Shown here piece by piece: positions 33,577 to 44,842 of a stretch of 64,000 bases of DNA. This DNA is from Adenophora triphylla var. japonica (taxonomy: Eukaryota > Streptophyta > Magnoliopsida > Asterales > Campanulaceae). A program made the translations under genes and the position numbers. The stretch covers positions 851,001 to 915,000 of the forward strand of contig JAFEMH010000075.1 in assembly GCA_022495995.1 (NCBI GenBank), written 5' to 3'. Each line of letters opens with the position of its first letter. The stretch's first letter is position 1. The notes under the pieces were generated by a model. The model saw nothing but the letters and a program-made list of their open reading frames with translations, was not told where the DNA came from and did not search any database.

Positions 33577-34464
33577 ATGACTTTGGTAAAGAGACGGCGA
33601 TTAGTGAAGGAGTTTAAACCCCTACCTGACCCTCACCCTATTGATCCCAAAAACAAACTCAAATTATTTGCCGGAGACTTCTATATACCCAAGAATAACG
33701 AATTTAAGCCTCTCGGTGAAGATGCCCTCTTCATCTGCCAACAATACCTAACGATTGGTGTTGCTGATGGCGTCGGCGGTTGGGCACGGAAGGGAATTGA
33801 CGCTGGTGAGTACGCCCGAGAATTGATGTCCAATGCCGTATTCTCCATTGAAAACAATTACCAAGAGGGGGAAAATGTTGATCCGAAGCTAGTTCTTAAT
33901 GAAGCCTTTTTGAATACCGAAGCTAAAGGTTCTTCAACTGCTTGCATCGTAACCCTAAAAAATACATGCTCTCACAGTTACCTGCACGCTGCGAATATTG
34001 GAGATAGTGGATTCGTTGTGATTAGAGATGATAAAATTGTGTATAAATCCCCTGTACAACAAGATGGATTCAATTGTCCCTACCAATTGGGGAACAATAG
34101 CCCTTATCCTCCTAATTCAGCCATGGAGCTTGTGTTTCCGGTGGTGGCTGGAGATATTGTTGTTCTGGGTACTGATGGATTGTTTGATAACGTTTACGGT
34201 TATGAGCTTGAGTATGTAGTGAAATTGGGGATGAAGGATCCTGATATGCCGGAACTGCCCGAGCTTTTGGCATGGCTTATTGCGCGCTATGCTTTGCAGA
34301 GAGCAGAGGATAAGACTTATTTCAGTCCGTTTGAAAGAGCTGCACAACAGGCTGGTTATCGATTTGTTGGTGGAAAGTACGATGATATCTCTGTGGTGGT
34401 GGCTTATGTTCGACCTGCAGATGAGTCAGATTTTGATGCTAGTTCGTTTGATGTTTTGTGCTGA
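33577..34464 (+). CDS. PP2C-B: PP2C-type protein phosphatase, intact
   Basis: An uninterrupted intronless frame of 295 codons starts with MTLVKRRR. This is the catalytic PP2C fold with all its acidic metal ligands visible: GEDAL (47-51), VADGVGGW (62-69), GSSTA (118-122), ANIGDSG (139-145), GTDGLFDN (198-205) and GGKYDDIS (265-272). Members dephosphorylate Ser/Thr with Mg or Mn. The motif pattern resembles the plant PP2C 55/80 group. There is no obvious transit peptide or membrane segment. Copies A and C begin MTWVKR. A PP2C relic follows at 34820, and NAC-B lies convergent 2 kb downstream. Confidence 0.93.
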   Translation: MTLVKRRRLVKEFKPLPDPHPIDPKNKLKLFAGDFYIPKNNEFKPLGEDALFICQQYLTIGVADGVGGWARKGIDAGEYARELMSNAVFSIENNYQEGENVDPKLVLNEAFLNTEAKGSSTACIVTLKNTCSHSYLHAANIGDSGFVVIRDDKIVYKSPVQQDGFNCPYQLGNNSPYPPNSAMELVFPVVAGDIVVLGTDGLFDNVYGYELEYVVKLGMKDPDMPELPELLAWLIARYALQRAEDKTYFSPFERAAQQAGYRFVGGKYDDISVVVAYVRPADESDFDASSFDVLC

Positions 34465-34819
34465 TTCTTTTTTAGGTAAAGGTGACTGATCAATTACCGT
34501 TTTTGTAAATTTATAGGTTCAGCTGTTTTATAGTTAGAAAAGGTTAAGGTTTTTCGGGTTTTAAAGTTTATTTTTGAGTTTCATAACTGGTATGTTTTGT
34601 GCTGATTATTTTTTAGGTAAAGGTGACGGAGCAATCGATACTTTTGTTATTCTTGGGTAGCTGTTACACCTTTTGGGTTATCAGAAATCTACTACTCTGT
34701 ATATGCAGTTATATAGTGCTTTCCATATTTAAAGTTACTGTCAGATGGCATTAGTAGTTCGGAGGATTTTTTTTTTTTTTTCATTTTTTGCCTAGTATTT
34801 AATGTTATCAGTCCCACGA

Positions 34820-35016
34820 ACATTTCAGAGGTGCGGGAATTTCCTGAGCTTTTGGCATCGCGTATTGCACAGTATGCTTTGCAGAGAGCAGAGGATGAGA
34901 GTTATTTTAGCCCGTTTGCGAGAACTTCCCAACAGGCGGGATATGGACATGTTGGTTGCAAGTACGATGATATCACTGTGGTTGTGGCTTTTGTTCGACC
35001 TGTAGATGAGTCTTAG
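34820..35016 (+). pseudogene. PP2C C-terminal relic downstream of PP2C-B
   Basis: It is open from about 34828 to the TAG at 35014 and encodes the last 62 or so residues of a PP2C (FPELLASRIAQYALQ..., GCKYDDITVVVAFV). It matches the relic at 8342-8576 more closely than the complete genes. The 5' part is missing, so it is a remnant of an older tandem paralog. Confidence 0.75.
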
Positions 35017-36420
35017 GATAAGGGACTGATTTATTCTTGTATTTTTTCTAAGTTTATAGAACTACTTAGTAGCTTGATCCCTTGTTTTGGGTAAATAGCT
35101 TGATCCCTTGTTTTGGGGAAATTTGTGTTATCTTAACAGATAGCTCTCAAGTCCATCTTGAAACAAGGCTATATTTGATTTACGTAAGCATATATGATTA
35201 GAGTTGATGGATGCATAATGCATAAGCTAGGGCTAAATGAGTTTACTGATCAAGAAACAGATTCAAGAGCAATGTCAGTAATTAATTTCAGGTGGCAGAG
35301 GAGGATTAAGAACTCTTGAGCCAGCATTGTTACTCTTAGCAGCTGATATGATCTCTAGAGGAAATATTTCACAATGCACCCACATAAACTTCTCATAAAT
35401 TAGTTCTAGTACTTGACTCTGCAGACATAAATTAAAGGTGCTCACGGTTATGTTAGTCCAACTGGCTTTACGAGCTCTTCATTCAAACCACCTTCTGTAA
35501 GGAAATCATTTTCGGCAAAATTCTAGGCACCATGCAATAACTCTAGCATGTCGTCTAAGCGCATATCACTGACCTGATTGTTCTAAATTAACATCATTCA
35601 GCATCAATTCTAGAGTTCAAAATTCTGGCATGGCATAACAGCTACTATTCTCTAATTATCAAGCCCTATTGAATTAGCTTTTCATGTTCAAATGTAATTG
35701 GCCTTCTATCACTTCAATGACCCTTCCCAATGAACATCACGAAACGCCTCTACCTACCTGGCTTACGCCCATGATAAACATACCAATACCAATACCAATA
35801 CCAATACCTATACCACTTCTTTAGCGGAATACATAAATTTTCTTGTCGTTGTTTACATACAGTTGAACAGACCAATACCAGTTCTTTAGCTTCTTATATA
35901 GTCAAATACAGAGTAGTAGATTTCTGGTAACCCAAAAGGTGTAACAGATACCCAAAAACAAAAACCTCTCAATCAAGCTTCAAAAAAGAAACTGAATGTA
36001 CTAATTATATAAATTAGCTGATTCCAACTTGCTTCATTAGTCATTAAGATTCTAAATTCAAGATAAGTGTGTCTATGAAGAGGGACATAATCGCATACCA
36101 CAGAACACATCTGCTATACAAGCCTCACAAAAACATGCAAAGTATATCATTTAAAATGACGATGAGGAGAACAATAACGCAAGTATTAAGCACATATATT
36201 TTCAAAATTTTAAACAAATACACATTGTTTTAACATGTGTATTAATCCAAATGCAACCTCAACTGTGAATTTTTAACTATACTCCCAAACTTAGGGTTCT
36301 TTAAATCAACACAAAATGATCAATGATCTATAAATCAGTTCACAAAACTAAATATCAGCAAAAGTGAAAACTTCATGTTGACTAACTTGAGACGAATCTA
36401 ATTTTGCAGCCTAAACATGA
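35017..36420. other. Spacer between PP2C-B and NAC-B
   Basis: No gene is seen. It contains an inverted copy (35905-35995) of sequence that lies on the + strand at 34656-34700 and again at 53140-53215. A short ACCAATACCAATACC repeat lies at 35785-35815. Confidence 0.5.
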
Positions 36421-37530
36421 TCATCTGAAGTCAGTACCGTTCATGAGCTCAAAGCAGTCGTTCCAGCTGGGATCTTGATAACAGATGTCAATATCAAAGT
36501 CGGTTGGTAGAAAAGTATCAAGAATGTCGCCAGCAAGTGCATTTTCATCAGAAGCCTGGGAATGGGCAGCTTCTATGGCTAATGGTTCAACATACAACGG
36601 ATTGGAAGCAGTGGTAGAAGGCAGATCAGTGGGTAATTCCATTTCCAATTCCACCATAGAAGAAATCAATTCAGCAGCAGCAGGGGATGGGGATGGGGCC
36701 TGATGAACAACAGGTTCTTCATTACTGGAACAGCAATCTTCTGCAGGCTTTACATGATTGGTGTCGATGAGCTCGAAGAAGTCGTTACAGAGGGGTTCAT
36801 TAAACCAGCTGTCAATAATATCAGAGTCGGTTGGCAGAAGAGTATCAAGAATGTTAAGAGTAACTGCAGTTTCAACAGAGGGCTGGGAATAAACAACTTC
36901 CATGGCTAGTGGCTGAGCATACAAGGAACCGGAGGTAGATGTAGAAGGAAAATAAGTAGATAGTTCCATTTCTACTTCAACAACGGAAGAAATTGGTTCA
37001 GTGGCAGCAGGAGACGGGGCCTGAAGAACAGCAGGCTCCTGATAACTGAAATTTTGCACTCTCTGTCGATTCTTCCAACGAGGGTTCTTGTAAAGGTGAC
37101 AGAGAACATAGTCCTTGAGCGGGTGGTAGAGCAAAGAGGTGCCCTTCGGAAGAGTGTACTCCGTCATCAGAAATCTCTTGTCATTTATCGAACCCTCTTC
37201 TTTATAGCTGAGATTGATAGACTTACCAATGGGTGTTCCATTGTGATCACGGATATTCTGGGTCTGAACACCATGCCACGTCCCTTTTCCAACTTTGCGG
37301 TTGACATTGGTGGAACCAATTTTACCCTTCTTGGAAAGCTTGGTGAAAAGGTAGAGATCACCTTTGCTTTCAGTAGCAGAGAATATGTCAGGAAGCTGCT
37401 TGAGGTTATAGGGATCAAGATCGAAGATAACACCATTGCAAGGCAATGGACGCCCCATCACCTTATAATGCAAATATTGGATGCACTCATACGGCTCAGG
37501 AAGAAATCGAAACCCCATAGGAAAATCCAT
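36421..37530 (-). CDS. NAC-B: divergent NAC-domain transcription factor, intact
   Basis: A 369-codon frame from ATG 37530 to the stop near 36424. It opens MDFPMGFRFLPEPYE, the divergent counterpart of the NAC start LPPGFRFHPTDEE. NAC subdomains follow: IFDLDPYNLKQLP (35-47), LYLFTKL (59-65), GKGTWHGVQ (81-89), FLMTEYTL (120-127) and DYVLCHLYKN (140-149). NAC proteins bind DNA as dimers in the nucleus. The C-terminal half is a tandem duplication (about 164-257 and 271-364) of an acidic, Ser/Pro-rich module. The gene appears intronless, whereas typical NAC genes have introns in the NAC domain. Its partial copy is the chimera at 22670-23893. Confidence 0.85.
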   Translation of the reverse strand: MDFPMGFRFLPEPYECIQYLHYKVMGRPLPCNGVIFDLDPYNLKQLPDIFSATESKGDLYLFTKLSKKGKIGSTNVNRKVGKGTWHGVQTQNIRDHNGTPIGKSINLSYKEEGSINDKRFLMTEYTLPKGTSLLYHPLKDYVLCHLYKNPRWKNRQRVQNFSYQEPAVLQAPSPAATEPISSVVEVEMELSTYFPSTSTSGSLYAQPLAMEVVYSQPSVETAVTLNILDTLLPTDSDIIDSWFNEPLCNDFFELIDTNHVKPAEDCCSSNEEPVVHQAPSPSPAAAELISSMVELEMELPTDLPSTTASNPLYVEPLAIEAAHSQASDENALAGDILDTFLPTDFDIDICYQDPSWNDCFELMNGTDFR

Positions 37531-38029
37531 GACTATGTTGGTAGGGTTTCTTTGGGGAAGAAGCTAGGGTTTGCAGAAATTGAATCAGAAGAGGGTTTGG
37601 TGAAATAGAAGGAATTGAATAAAAAGGGAAGCCTGCAATTGAATTGTAACACGAACTTTGGCCTTGGGGGGTTTGTATTTGTAGAGAGAGAGAGATTGGG
37701 AGATCTGTGAATGAAGTGTAAGTTTCCATATATGAAGCTTTCACTTTCCTACCGTTAGACTGACTTAGAGGGAAAGAGAAAGGAAAAGGAAATTTAAGAC
37801 CGTTAGACTGCGGGAGATTTGAATTTGGCGCATCTTTGTAGATATGTGTAAAGATCATGAAGCTGAATTTTGACTTTCTTTGGGAAGCCATATCAGGAGG
37901 ATGAGCTCAATCAATCAACGATCTATTTCTGTACTCTAGATTTCATACAAACGGCGATTTAGTGAGAATGCCTTCTTATAAGTTTTAAAAAGGGATTATA
38001 ATGTATTATAAATTTCTTTTTATTAATTA
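37531..38029 (-). promoter_or_regulatory. NAC-B 5' flank
   Basis: Noncoding sequence upstream of the NAC ATG, with a GA-rich run (37681-37695) as in many plant leaders. This region has no counterpart at the gag-NAC fusion, where promoter and first 68 or so codons are replaced by Copia sequence. Confidence 0.5.
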
Positions 38030-38328
38030 CTCCCTCCATCCCAGCAAAAGTGTCACTTTTTACTCAAAATGGAGTGCCGTTTGAAGCGTCACCTTTTCTA
38101 AAAAGGAAATATTTTATTAATATTCTATTATACCCACTCACTATTCCCTCCACTCATTCTCTCTCCTAAAATACTATTACACTCACAACACTTTTTAAAT
38201 TCACTATTTCTTCCATTAATTCTCTCTCCTATTTTCAAATTACACTCACAACATTTTTTCTTCCCACTTTTTTCCTTAATTTGCGTGCCATCCCTAAAAG
38301 GGTGACACTCTTGCTGGGACGGAGGGAG
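38030..38328. mobile_element. Stowaway MITE, deletion derivative of the 48.2-50.9 kb mariner element
   Basis: TA-flanked ends CTCCCTCCATCCCAGCAAAA and GCTGGGACGGAGGGAG. About 65 bp of the left end (through the GAAGCGTCACC segment) and about 50 bp of the right end (GCGTGCCAT..AAAAGGGTGACACT) match the ends of 48219-50854. Confidence 0.85.
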
Positions 38329-38539
38329 TATTTATATATATATTTTTTTTAAATGCAATGTAACTGGAAATATTTAAATAATTAATAGTGCTTCAAAATC
38401 CATTAGATTTGTTATAAAATTGATTTAAAATGATAGATTTTATAAGGGAAATGTTTATTTTTTTTAACGAATTTTGTTAGTTTTTTAATAAATTTAGTTA
38501 GTTTATTAACTAAATAATAACAAAAAACTAACTATTACA

Positions 38540-38690
38540 TGGTTTCAAAGTCACGGGTTTCACGATTTACGGTTTCCGGTTCTGAAAATGGTGAACCCAT
38601 ATTCGAACCGTGGAAACGCCGGTTATGATTTTCACGGTTCCCGGTTCTTTCACGGTTCCGATTCTAGCGTATTTCGGTTTCGATTTTACC
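38540..38690. repeat. CACGGTTCCGGTT-rich fragment
   Basis: Repeated CGGTTC/CGGTTTCCGG motifs resemble the hAT-like element at 42215-42585. It breaks off exactly where the LTR-like sequence begins at 38691. Confidence 0.4.
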
Positions 38691-39390
38691 TGTTGTGAAT
38701 ATGGCCCTCCACTACCAAGCAAACCTACAAGAACGATTAGAGCACACAAAGCAAGGCACAAGAAATAAATCACAAGGAAGAACACAAGAAATTGTTAACC
38801 CTGTTCACCAATGTGTTTGGCTACGTCTGGGGGCACTACCAAGCTAGGATCTTGCACTATAATATGTAGAATTTTTGTTACAATGAGTTTTGGTGCGGAA
38901 CTTTACTTATATATGACCTAGGGAAACAAACCAAACCCTAGATGGACAAGGGAACTAGAAAATCAGACGTAAAATTCGGACTGCTGAAACGGGCTAAGCG
39001 CGGCCGCTCTCCATGCCTGCGCGGTCGCGCTAACATCCAGAGACTTCAATGCCTTTGTCCGAGCCTCCAGTGCGGTCGCCCTCGTGCCTCAGCGCGGTCG
39101 CCCTCGAATGATTTTCTCCGAGCCATAGTTACTGTCCAAGAGCGCGGTCGCGCACATCACCTGCGCGGCCGCTCTTGACTCCAGCAACTCCAGACGAATT
39201 TCTCCCCTTTTTTCTCCGAAGTCTAGCCTGGTTGGTCCTCTATCCCAACATTACCCGCCGTTTCTCCCGGTTCTCCAGGTTCCCGGGTATTATTTCTATT
39301 AGACGTGCTCATACGGGTCATTTCGATTTAAACAGAAAATTGAAGGGAAGTTATTTGTCCCAAAAGAAACTTATGGGTCAAATTCCCTAA
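38691..39390 (-). mobile_element. LTR-like fragment D
   Basis: Begins TGTTGTGAATATGG. On the - strand it has a TATA-like CATATATAAG (38905-38914), upstream of which lie at least six GCGCGGTCGC/GCGGCCGC palindromic motifs (38992-39177). The layout is like the U3 of families A, B and C, but the sequence differs. I could not find a clean right end or coding sequence, so it may be a solo or truncated LTR. Confidence 0.45.
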
Positions 39391-39606
39391 CTTTAGTGTC
39401 TATTTTTAAGTTTTGTCAAATATTAATTTTATTCATTTGTAGCTATATTTTTGAAGTGATATTGGTCAAACATCAAAGTGGGCACTAAATAAAATTTAAT
39501 ATTTTGAGTAGCATAAATAAATAAAAATTATTATAATTTCATTATATTGCACTGGAATGATAGTGTGAATTAGGGAGAATTTAAAAACCTCTCCCAATAA
39601 TTAATA

Positions 39607-39875
39607 TTTCTTCCATTCCATGTGATTGAAGATCAAAAAATTAGGCACAAAAATTAATGAAAAGTAGGAGAGAGAATTAGTGGGAGGAGGCGTTTGTGAA
39701 GAGAAAGAATGAGTGGGGAAAATATTAAGTTGATTGGTGTTGTAAAATATAAAAGTAAAGTATGAGAGATAATAAGTGAGCGCAATAGTGTAAAAATTAT
39801 TCATTTTGGACAGTGTTCACTCACGTGGTACGGACAAAAAGGAAAATAAGTCTCCATAACGTGGGACGGAGGGAG
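39607..39875. mobile_element. Stowaway-like MITE
   Basis: The right end GTGGGACGGAGGGAG with TA is clear. The left end (TTTCTTCCATTCCATGTGA) is diverged. Confidence 0.55.
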
Positions 39876-40067
39876 TATTTATAGTTAACTGATGTAGCAT
39901 AAATAGCATTTTATCTATTATTAATAAAAATAAACCTTGAATAAAAAAATACACATAAATGTTCAGTTTGAGTATTAAAACTCATAAAATGAAAGTTTTA
40001 GATGTTATTTGGTGTAAAATACAGTATATTTTTCTTAAGCGTAAGAAAAACTAATGATAAATATTTA

Positions 40068-40266
40068 GGCTCCGTTTGTTTAGCGTAAAATATTTTTCGG
40101 AAAATGATTTCCTGCAAAATATTTTTCGAAAAATGAAAATATTTTCCGGAAAATGAGATAAACATGTTTAGCGTAAAACATTTTCTCAATTTTTCGGTGC
40201 GAAACAAACACCGAAAAATGAGGAAAATATTTTCCGGAAAACATTTTCCCCCAAACAAACGGAGCC
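40068..40266. mobile_element. Tourist-like MITE
   Basis: 199 bp with inverted ends GGCTCCGTTTGTTT / AAACAAACGGAGCC and a TTA duplication on each side (40065-40067, 40267-40269), as in PIF/Harbinger derivatives. The interior is rich in TTTTCCGGAAAA. Confidence 0.8.
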
Positions 40267-40395
40267 TTAGGATAAGTTTATTTAAAAAGAAAATCATAAG
40301 GAGTAATACATTTGTCCCAAATTTATTCAACGAACAAGGAAAATTTATTAACTTTACAAAACTAATGATAAATATTTAGGATAAGTTTATTTTAA

Positions 40396-41579
40396 GAGTT
40401 GGTCTTATAAAAAACTAGTTTTTTCTTAAGATAAGGAAAAACGTGTTTTCCAAAGCAACGTTCAAAATAAAAGGTGGCATTTTTGTAATTACTTGCAACC
40501 ATGTTCAAAATAAATGGTGGCATTTTTGTAATTACTGGCAACATGATAAATGCCAGTGTTAATATTACAAATGACCAGTGATTTCATACTGGCATTTTAT
40601 AAACATGAAACTGACACTTTTTACACGGGCACTTTTATATACATGAACTGACACTCTTCACACTGGCATTCAAAAATACATAGACTGGCATTTGAAAACA
40701 CATTTACTGGCACTCAAAAATGCATATACTGGCACTCAAAAACACTGATAATTATTTTTGCTGATATTCAAAAAAACATGAACTGGCATTCGAAAAAACA
40801 TGGACTGGCATTCAAAATTACAAGAACTGGCATTCAAAAATACATTGACACTCAGTTACACACTTACTGGCACTCTATTATACACTAACGGGCACTCAAT
40901 TATACACCAACGGGCACTTGATTATACACTAACGGGCACTTGATTATACACTAACGGGCACTCATTTATAAACCAACGGGCACTTGATTATACACTAACG
41001 GGCACTCTATTATACACTAACGGGCACTTGTTAAATCACAAACGGGTACTCATTGAATCACAAACACTGGTACTTATTAAATCACCCTTTGACTCTCTGC
41101 CTTTATCCCCAAATCCAATTCCCCTTCTTAAACCTTTTTCCACCGACGGCGATTATCAGAAGGAGGGTGGTGAGCCATCCAGCGCGCATAAAGGTGACGG
41201 AAAAATCATGGGCGCCGGCACCAACGGCGGCGACGACATTGGCGATCGGAGAAGAAGAGCCTGTGAATTGGAGAGAAATTGGTAGAGGTTTAGTCGCCGG
41301 TTGGATTAGAGATCGGGGAGGGGATTGGTATTGGGTTTGGCCGGAGAAGGATTGATGTTGGAGAAGAGGTTTGAGGGAGCTTGGCCGGAAATTGGTGAAG
41401 AAGGTTGAGGAGCGGCGGTTTGCGTATTTGAGAGAGAGAGAAGAGAGGAGACGATCGCCATTTTCCGCCTAGAGAGAGAAGCTGCTTTGCGTTTAGTGAG
41501 AGAGAGAATGAGCGCCCGCTATTTTAAAACACGTTTTTTGTTAAGTTAACAAAAAACGCATTTTTTATAAGTTTTTGGC
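40396..41579 (-). mobile_element. Mutator-like non-autonomous element with cargo, copy 2
   Basis: Flanked by the perfect 9-bp duplication TTATTTTAA (40387-40395, 41580-41588). Ends match copy 1 in reverse orientation. The interior has a CACTGGCATTCAAAAATACA-type minisatellite (about 40555-41080) and, at 41085-41515, a coding-like cargo. In element sense that cargo would start MAIVSSLLSL near 41462, transit-peptide-like. The cargo is not the same as in copy 1. I do not recognise the source genes. Confidence 0.83.
40555..41080. repeat. Minisatellite in Mutator-like copy 2
   Basis: About 22 units of 20-25 bp. The left part has ACTGGCATTCAAAAATACAT units; the right part has a more uniform CACTAACGGGCACTTGATTA type (40885-41040). 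Confidence 0.75.
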
Positions 41580-41681
41580 TTATTTTAAAAAATAAACAAT
41601 CAGAAAGAATAATAAAAAAAATACTACCTTCATCTGGGCTCAATATACACACTTACTATTAAAAGTAAAAATTATGGAGAA

Positions 41682-42056
<375 letters not shown>

Positions 42057-42132
42057 TATATATTTAATAGTATCGTGAGAGAAAAAGGTGTTAAGAGTTA
42101 GATAATGAAAATTATGAAGTAGTATATATATA

Positions 42133-42786
42133 CTCCCTCCGTCCCGGTAGAACTTGCACAGTTACTCTTTGCACGGGAATTAAGAAAAAAGTTAGTGAAG
42201 AAAATGTTGTGAGTATGGATGACCAAATCCGGTCCGATTCCGGTTCCGGGCCTTGAACCGCCGGTTCCGGTTCGGCCAAATGGTAACCCTTAACCGGCCC
42301 GCACTAACCCCGGTTCCTGTTAGTCCGGTTCCGGTTTTCTCTCCGGTTCGCTCCGGTTTCGGGCTTTTCCTGGTTCTTTGAAAAACGTGGAAATTTCGTC
42401 CGGTTCACGGTTCCGGTTCCGGTCCGGTTTGGCATTTTTGTAACCCTTAACCGGCCCGCACTAACCCCGGTTCCGGTCCGTCCGACTCCGGTTTTCTCCC
42501 CGGTTCGCTCCGGTTCCAAGCTTTTCCGGTCCGGTTCCGGTCCGGTTTTCCGGTTCCGATTCCGGTCCGGTTTGGCCATCCCTAGTTGTTAGTATGAAAA
42601 GTGAGGTTGGAAAAAGAAAGTGGGATAGGAAATAGTGATTTGATTGGTATTGTGAGTATAAAAGTAAAGTATGAGAGAGAATTAGTGGGTAAAATAGTAA
42701 AGATTCTTTGTCATTTTAGAAAGTATGCAATTTGTAATCAGACGTCCAATGAGGAAAATGTGCAAGTTGTAGCGGGACGGAGGGAG
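42133..42786. mobile_element. Stowaway MITE carrying a nested insertion
   Basis: Ends CTCCCTCCGTCCCGGTAGAA and GTAGCGGGACGGAGGGAG, both with TA. Without the insert at 42215-42585 it is about 275 bp, similar to its neighbours. Confidence 0.8.
42215..42585. mobile_element. hAT-like MITE with CCGGTTC repeats, nested
   Basis: 371 bp flanked by an 8-bp near-duplication (TTGTGAGT 42207-42214, TTGTTAGT 42586-42593). The inverted ends read GGATGACCAAATCCGGTCC and (reverse complement) GGGATGGCCAAACCGGACC. The interior is a dense CCGGTTC array, far more GC-rich than its surroundings. Confidence 0.7.
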
Positions 42787-44767
42787 TATATATATATTTA
42801 AAAGTATCGTGAGAAAAAAAGGTGGTGTGAGTAAGATAAATGGGTAAAATTTTCAAATGGATTTCAAAATTTAAGTGTGTGAGTATAATAAGTGTGGTAT
42901 ATTTAACATAATAATAAATATAAAAAGTTTCCTTTTTTGGAAGAAGAACTTATCACTAACATCATCAAACGGGTAACTGACAACACGTTGAATTGTTACG
43001 AAGCCATACTTATAGAGTAAACTGTTTTTTTGCCCCTCATACTATCGTTTCAACCTCAATTTGACACTCGTACTATTGAAACGGCAAATGTATGATGCGT
43101 ACTATTGTTTTATTTAAGCAAAGTAACCAATGTTCCTAACGTCAGTTAAGTATTTAACGAAACCGTCCAACTAAGCAACTGTTGACCAAGTCAATGCATA
43201 CGTGGCATCTGCTTGATTTGTTGAGAGATCTCGACAAGGTGGCGGAGTATTATTGGGGTTTCGCCGGATTGGCGTGTTGTTACGAGGCTATGGACTAAGC
43301 CTGTCACAACACAAAGGAGAACATGTCGGGCGATGCTTGACAACTTTGACATCAACCGTCAAGGTCTCTACCCGTGGAGGAGTATGTGAGCGGCATGTAG
43401 GCAGTGACTAAAAAGAGGATCATTCTCATTTCTCTGACCAGTGACTCTTTCTATTTGGGGGAAAGAGTCTTCCCTCAGAGCATGACAGAGGTTCTTTTGT
43501 GCTGGTGGTGCCCTATGACCCTCCTAGTAACATGCATTCGATCACCGGCTTATTAGACCATCTTTATGTTGAGCTTGTAGAGGGTATCCCTGCTTCGGGT
43601 TTTATATGTTAGGGTGATAGTTACGAGAATTTCTTGCCCAGTTTGATGGGTCCTCTCGTAGTGGGTGCCATGCCAACAAGTTTCTTCTTCGAGTTCTTCT
43701 GATTCTTCATCTAATTGGTCCCGTTCCAATCATTGCAAATTATGGGACTCCTTCAGTACCTGTTAGCACGTAATGACTCCACACACATTTTTCCAATTTT
43801 AGTCTTTATTTTTTGACTCACGTGGTGGTGTCTACTAACTATATGGTCATAGCCAATTTGGTTGATTTTTGAATGTATAGGTGTATGTTTGGTGATGGAG
43901 TGTGTAGGGATATATGAAATGTACGGGGTTTCTCTGTTTGCAAGTTTGAAACTTTTTTTGACAAGTTGGGACTGAACATGATTTCTGCAGAATGGTTGAT
44001 GTAATCTGGGAGGTTGTCTCGCAGAAGACAACGTGTCTCGCACGAGAAAAGCCTTCTGATTTGTACGATTTTCTCCTTTTTATTGTAGGATTGGTGAGTA
44101 AACCTTTAAACTGATTGTTTTAGTTTCATAATCATCTCCAGTTTTTCCAATTCCATCCTTTATCGGCCAAATGCTCAAATCACTGTTGCATGAATGGTCC
44201 GAAAGATTGCACCCCCTCCATGAGATGAGAAATTGACAAACTGACAACACATTTAAAACCAAAATACCCGACTTCCGTATACAAGCTGTTAAATCTTTAT
44301 ATCTTATTTCAACAAGAAAAATGGAAATCAGTATCAGAAGAAGTGTTTCTAACAGAATTATAAATTGATGGCAAGTGTGATGTTGGTAGTCTCTAGCAGA
44401 CTAGCAAAGAAGGATCAATATAACATGGAAAAATGCATATTTCTGGAAACGGAGATATGTATAGGGTTTCTCCTAACACTGGAAGTGAAGCATGAAGAGT
44501 ATCAATTGAAGAGAAGAAAAGAAAAGACTGTGCTGACCATCTCACTTCTCTAACAGTTAAGGGTCGATAACATGCACTACGAAAGGCAATACGATATACT
44601 TTAATTCATCTAACGAATTTATTCGAAGCTTTAATTCATAACGAAGTTAAAGTGTATATTGTAGAGATGATTTGAACAAAATCCTCAAACAATGTTGATC
44701 TGGAGTGTTAGGATTGGGTATACTTTACTGCTGTTCATTACCTTTGTACAAAAAGTATCTGTTCAAT
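42787..44767. other. Intergenic stretch without a recognised gene
   Basis: 43021-43150 resembles the end of a Mutator-type element. 43210-43620 has gene-like composition with many stops (a possible relic I could not identify). The rest is noncoding. Confidence 0.4.
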
Positions 44768-44779
44768 AGCCCACATCAC
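44768..44779 (+). promoter_or_regulatory. snRNA upstream sequence element of the U2 gene
   Basis: TAGCCCACATCA resembles the plant element RTCCCACATCG and ends 64 bp before the U2 start, near the usual distance. The same element stands before the U2 pseudogene at 47846. Confidence 0.65.
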
Positions 44780-44842
44780 TTCTGACAAGAAGTGAGTACT
44801 GAAAACATCGAATAAGATCGACAGCCCAAGACATTTCAAAGC

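Noticed and set aside
37496..37891. 131-codon ORF overlapping the NAC start on the same strand
   Set aside because: It is in another frame across the NAC leader, has no family features, and is not kept in unit A.
42304..42579. ORF rich in RNRTGPEP on the - strand
   Set aside because: It is the translation of the CCGGTTC repeat array in the hAT-like insert.
43210..43620. Possible plant-mobile-domain (MAIN-like) gene fragment
   Set aside because: A short stretch (EYYWGFAGLACCYEAMD) is suggestive, but stops follow in every frame and the match is too weak to call.
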